Part shown: one piece after another, positions 63,201 through 64,000 of the stretch
How the letters are laid out: every line of letters starts with the position of its first letter
Numbering within the stretch: the first letter of the stretch is position 1
NCBI RefSeq assembly: GCF_014334095.1
Contig: NZ_CP060495.1
Coordinates: 209,001-273,000, forward strand
Source of the DNA: Novosphingopyxis iocasae
Lineage (GTDB): Bacteria > Pseudomonadota > Alphaproteobacteria > Sphingomonadales > Sphingomonadaceae
Length of the DNA stretch: 64,000 nucleotides
Direction: 5' to 3'
Translations under genes and position numbers: made by a program
The notes under the pieces: model-generated
The model's database searches: none
The model's input: the letters and a program-made list of their open reading frames with translations, nothing else
Told to the model about the DNA's origin: nothing

Positions 63201-63361
63201 AAAAATTGCTGCGCCAGAGCGTCACGCAGTTGGTCTGCGTTGGGTGGCCTAGCTCCGTGCGAATCGGTCGCCTCCTTGGAAGCTCCCGCTCCCAAGAAGG
63301 GAATGACGCGAGACCCCTTTACGGCTTCGATAAGTGGCAGCGGCAATTCAATTTTGGACAT
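60233..63361 (-). CDS. SIR2-STAND-TPR protein with C-terminal cold-shock-like domain (predicted anti-phage)
   Basis: 1042 residues, soluble. Residues 1-260 are SIR2-like: IPFLGAGASKEA (20-31), IATTNYDLLIEHA (108-120), catalytic-type His158 in YLKLHGCLDY, and FVGYRLDDPHL (203-213). Residues about 330-640 are a STAND-type ATPase, with Walker A RGAAGAGKT (368-376) and Walker B-like IYMFVDQ (419-425). Residues about 660-950 are TPR-like helices. Residues 976-1038 (YSGRITSIKPGYAFLRSS, DIFGHRSMSD, LMIGDEINFRI) match a cold-shock OB fold. SIR2 effectors typically deplete NAD in defence. Composition is lower in GC than neighbours (30/60 at 61141-61200). Confidence 0.85.
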   Translation of the reverse strand: MSKIELPLPLIEAVKGSRVIPFLGAGASKEATDSHGARPPNADQLRDALAQQFFGKPIPNRDLMTVAEMAIRNGAGQSLVFEEVRKILAPFEPGDAHRALADFNWRMIATTNYDLLIEHAYADVKAPRQNPVRFVKDDEPVEARLQETERPVAYLKLHGCLDYIHDRDIPPILTKESYSRYKANRTRLFGRVADYAHESTLIFVGYRLDDPHLRNLIYDIGIDKRPRWFMVTPDAEDYDIDYWSTQNVGIIKCRFGEFMQALSDEIPPLFRQLAHSAQTADLPVRKHFQTNEPESENLRRAFAKDLRYIHANISSEEQSPEQFFQGYDTGWGGILNRYDVRRKVEDDLLFKALLENEKPTGPKLIMLRGAAGAGKTIALKRTAFEAATASGAITLWLVEGGALHFDVLAELYELTRQPIYMFVDQIGFRVPQVLSFLKSARARSLPVIVIGAERDADWNSYCGALEAEFPPEFLRVGNLSMAEVEGLLDLLERHGCLGLLGKLSRDDQVKAFMDKNRADRQLLVALHELTLGKPFEKIVLEEHQRIFPDQAQQLYLDIATMHQFSVNVRAGIISRISGIAFEDFQSQFLEPLRSIVRVDRDPYSGDLCYKTRHPRVAAIVFRETCPDDESKATQLKRIVENLDVGYSVDKRALEEICRGRTLAETFASIEQAREVYQAAITAAPKQAFLYQQWALLEAHHREGSLTEAYRLAGEAHDLEPRNKTITHTLAEIDRKRANVEESELLKDSLRRRAREWLNDMPANDRFATSSRCKLLVDEVVDLAAKADATGSPHDAVAYAEKVKAAEGAILRAQQSFPEDADIDQVEARFRDEVDEEDKALRALEQALAAGARGSGTAIRVARMYDARGRSPDALKVLQAALGRSPDDRAAHHAMAIHLMHAETPDLGVIEDHLRRSFSRGDRNYENRFDLAQLLFFSGQIPACEVMFAEIDHGAPEDFRRSTPRTENVFTRRLNRYSGRITSIKPGYAFLRSSAYLIDIFGHRSMSDADTFDDLMIGDEINFRIRFNRQGPTAVDMRLGRAA

Positions 63362-63624
63362 CTTGAGGACGATGGCACGCTGAGGGTCAGATGGGCAAGA
63401 AAACTTATTATTGCCTGGCAGCGAATATTGGGACGTTGGCGCTTCGTCAAAGTTCCCGCCATCGAACGATACGGTCCGACATCAACGCACGGCCATCGAA
63501 GGACTGGCAGCTTTTGAGGCGGGCGGCCCCCAGCGTGGATGACTGGAATTAGGGCGCAAAGCGGTCTGACGATTTAGACGTCCGCCCTCTTCCAATGTAG
63601 GAACAAAGGTGAAACAAGCGGGGC

Positions 63625-64000
63625 ATGTCCCGTACGCCGCGCCGTCATCGTCTGCCGCATGCCGCCGCCCGCTCGCGCTCTTTGGGGGAGCGGGAAGCGG
63701 TGGTGGCGGCGCCGATCGCGTTCGATCCGGTGCCGATGGTGCGGCGGCGGGCGGGGGGTTGGTCGGCGGAACGGCAGCGTGCGTTCATCGCGGCGTTGCA
63801 GCGCGGGGCGAGTGTGACGCTGGCGGCGCGGTCCGTCGGGCTGTCGCGGCAATCGGCGCTGGCGCTGCGTTCGCGCCCCGGTGGAGAGGGGTTTGCCGAG
63901 GCCTGGGATGTGGCGATCGCCATGGCGCGCGGCGATGCGGAGGAGATTTTGCGCGACATCGCCGTGCACGGGCACCGCGTGCCGCTGGTCCATCGTGGGC
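63625..64000 (+). CDS. Helix-turn-helix-like sphingomonad protein, 5' part only
   Basis: An open frame of 125 codons runs off the window end. The ATG at 63625 begins MSRTPRRHRLPH. The centre reads WSAERQRAFIAALQRG, then SVTLAARSVGLSRQSALALR, a likely HTH (AARSVGLS-type turn), then GEGFAEAWDVAIAMARGDAEE. This pattern is familiar from sphingomonad proteins of unknown role that resemble transposase or terminase small-subunit HTH domains. High GC, unlike the gene before it, so the boundary of the low-GC stretch lies near 63.5 kb. Confidence 0.7.
   Translation, partial: MSRTPRRHRLPHAAARSRSLGEREAVVAAPIAFDPVPMVRRRAGGWSAERQRAFIAALQRGASVTLAARSVGLSRQSALALRSRPGGEGFAEAWDVAIAMARGDAEEILRDIAVHGHRVPLVHRG

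Overview
The window is a GC-rich bacterial chromosome segment, most likely from a sphingomonad (Alphaproteobacteria, Sphingomonadaceae). This is inferred from four things: the rimP-nusA-ylxR-infB-rbfA-truB-rpsO-pnp order, a CcrM-type GANTC methyltransferase, a PrsK/PrsR/TIGR03013-like exopolysaccharide regulation block, and several dispersed palindromes of the CCTGAGCCTGTCGAAGG type. No rRNA, CRISPR array, integrase or transposase was seen.

Layout. 0-1.4 kb: tRNA-Gly(CCC) and a PQQ-type sugar dehydrogenase lipoprotein. 1.6-12.6 kb: translation and RNA-decay block (rimP, nusA, ylxR, infB, rbfA, tdk, truB, rpsO, pnp), with terminators after rpsO and pnp. 12.7-17.6 kb: bamD, recN, ligA. 17.7-22.4 kb: DUF2459-like protein, phhA, prmA, an SDR, and a soluble chemoreceptor with a globin-like sensor. 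22.6-25.3 kb: sdhC-sdhD-sdhA without an adjacent sdhB. 25.3-33.5 kb: metabolic and stress genes (LLM flavoprotein, ClpP-like protein, lactate dehydrogenase-like protein, YpfJ-like metallopeptidase, patatin plus 3-hydroxybutyrate dehydrogenase, katG). 33.5-35.7 kb: poorly known small genes. 35.8-42.5 kb: sugar-transferase, prsK, prsR and TPR gene in one overlapping row. 42.5-51.7 kb: GntR regulator, nitroreductase, POT transporter, a tandem amidohydrolase pair, NnrU, aldo/keto reductase, AGCS symporter. 51.9-57.4 kb: glmM-thiD-rnhB, ccrM, folP. 57.4-59.0 kb: YceI and a TonB-like protein. 59.2-63.4 kb: a lower-GC stretch with an alpha/beta hydrolase and a 1042-residue defence-type protein. The window ends inside a sphingomonad-type HTH-like gene.

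The most unusual item is the minus-strand gene at 60233-63361. It joins a SIR2-type NAD-binding domain, a P-loop NTPase of STAND type, a TPR-like helical region and a C-terminal cold-shock-like OB domain in one chain. It reads as a single-gene antiviral sensor-effector related in design to Avs-type proteins; the nucleic-acid-binding end is the feature I cannot match to a described system. Other points worth checking are a palindromic repeat inserted in frame inside truB, an amidohydrolase copy that has lost its metal ligands beside an intact copy, paired TGT-N11-ACA sites two helical turns apart upstream of the polysaccharide gene row, a tRNA 3'-end look-alike just before rbfA, and a dense cluster of cell-cycle-type sites upstream of ccrM.
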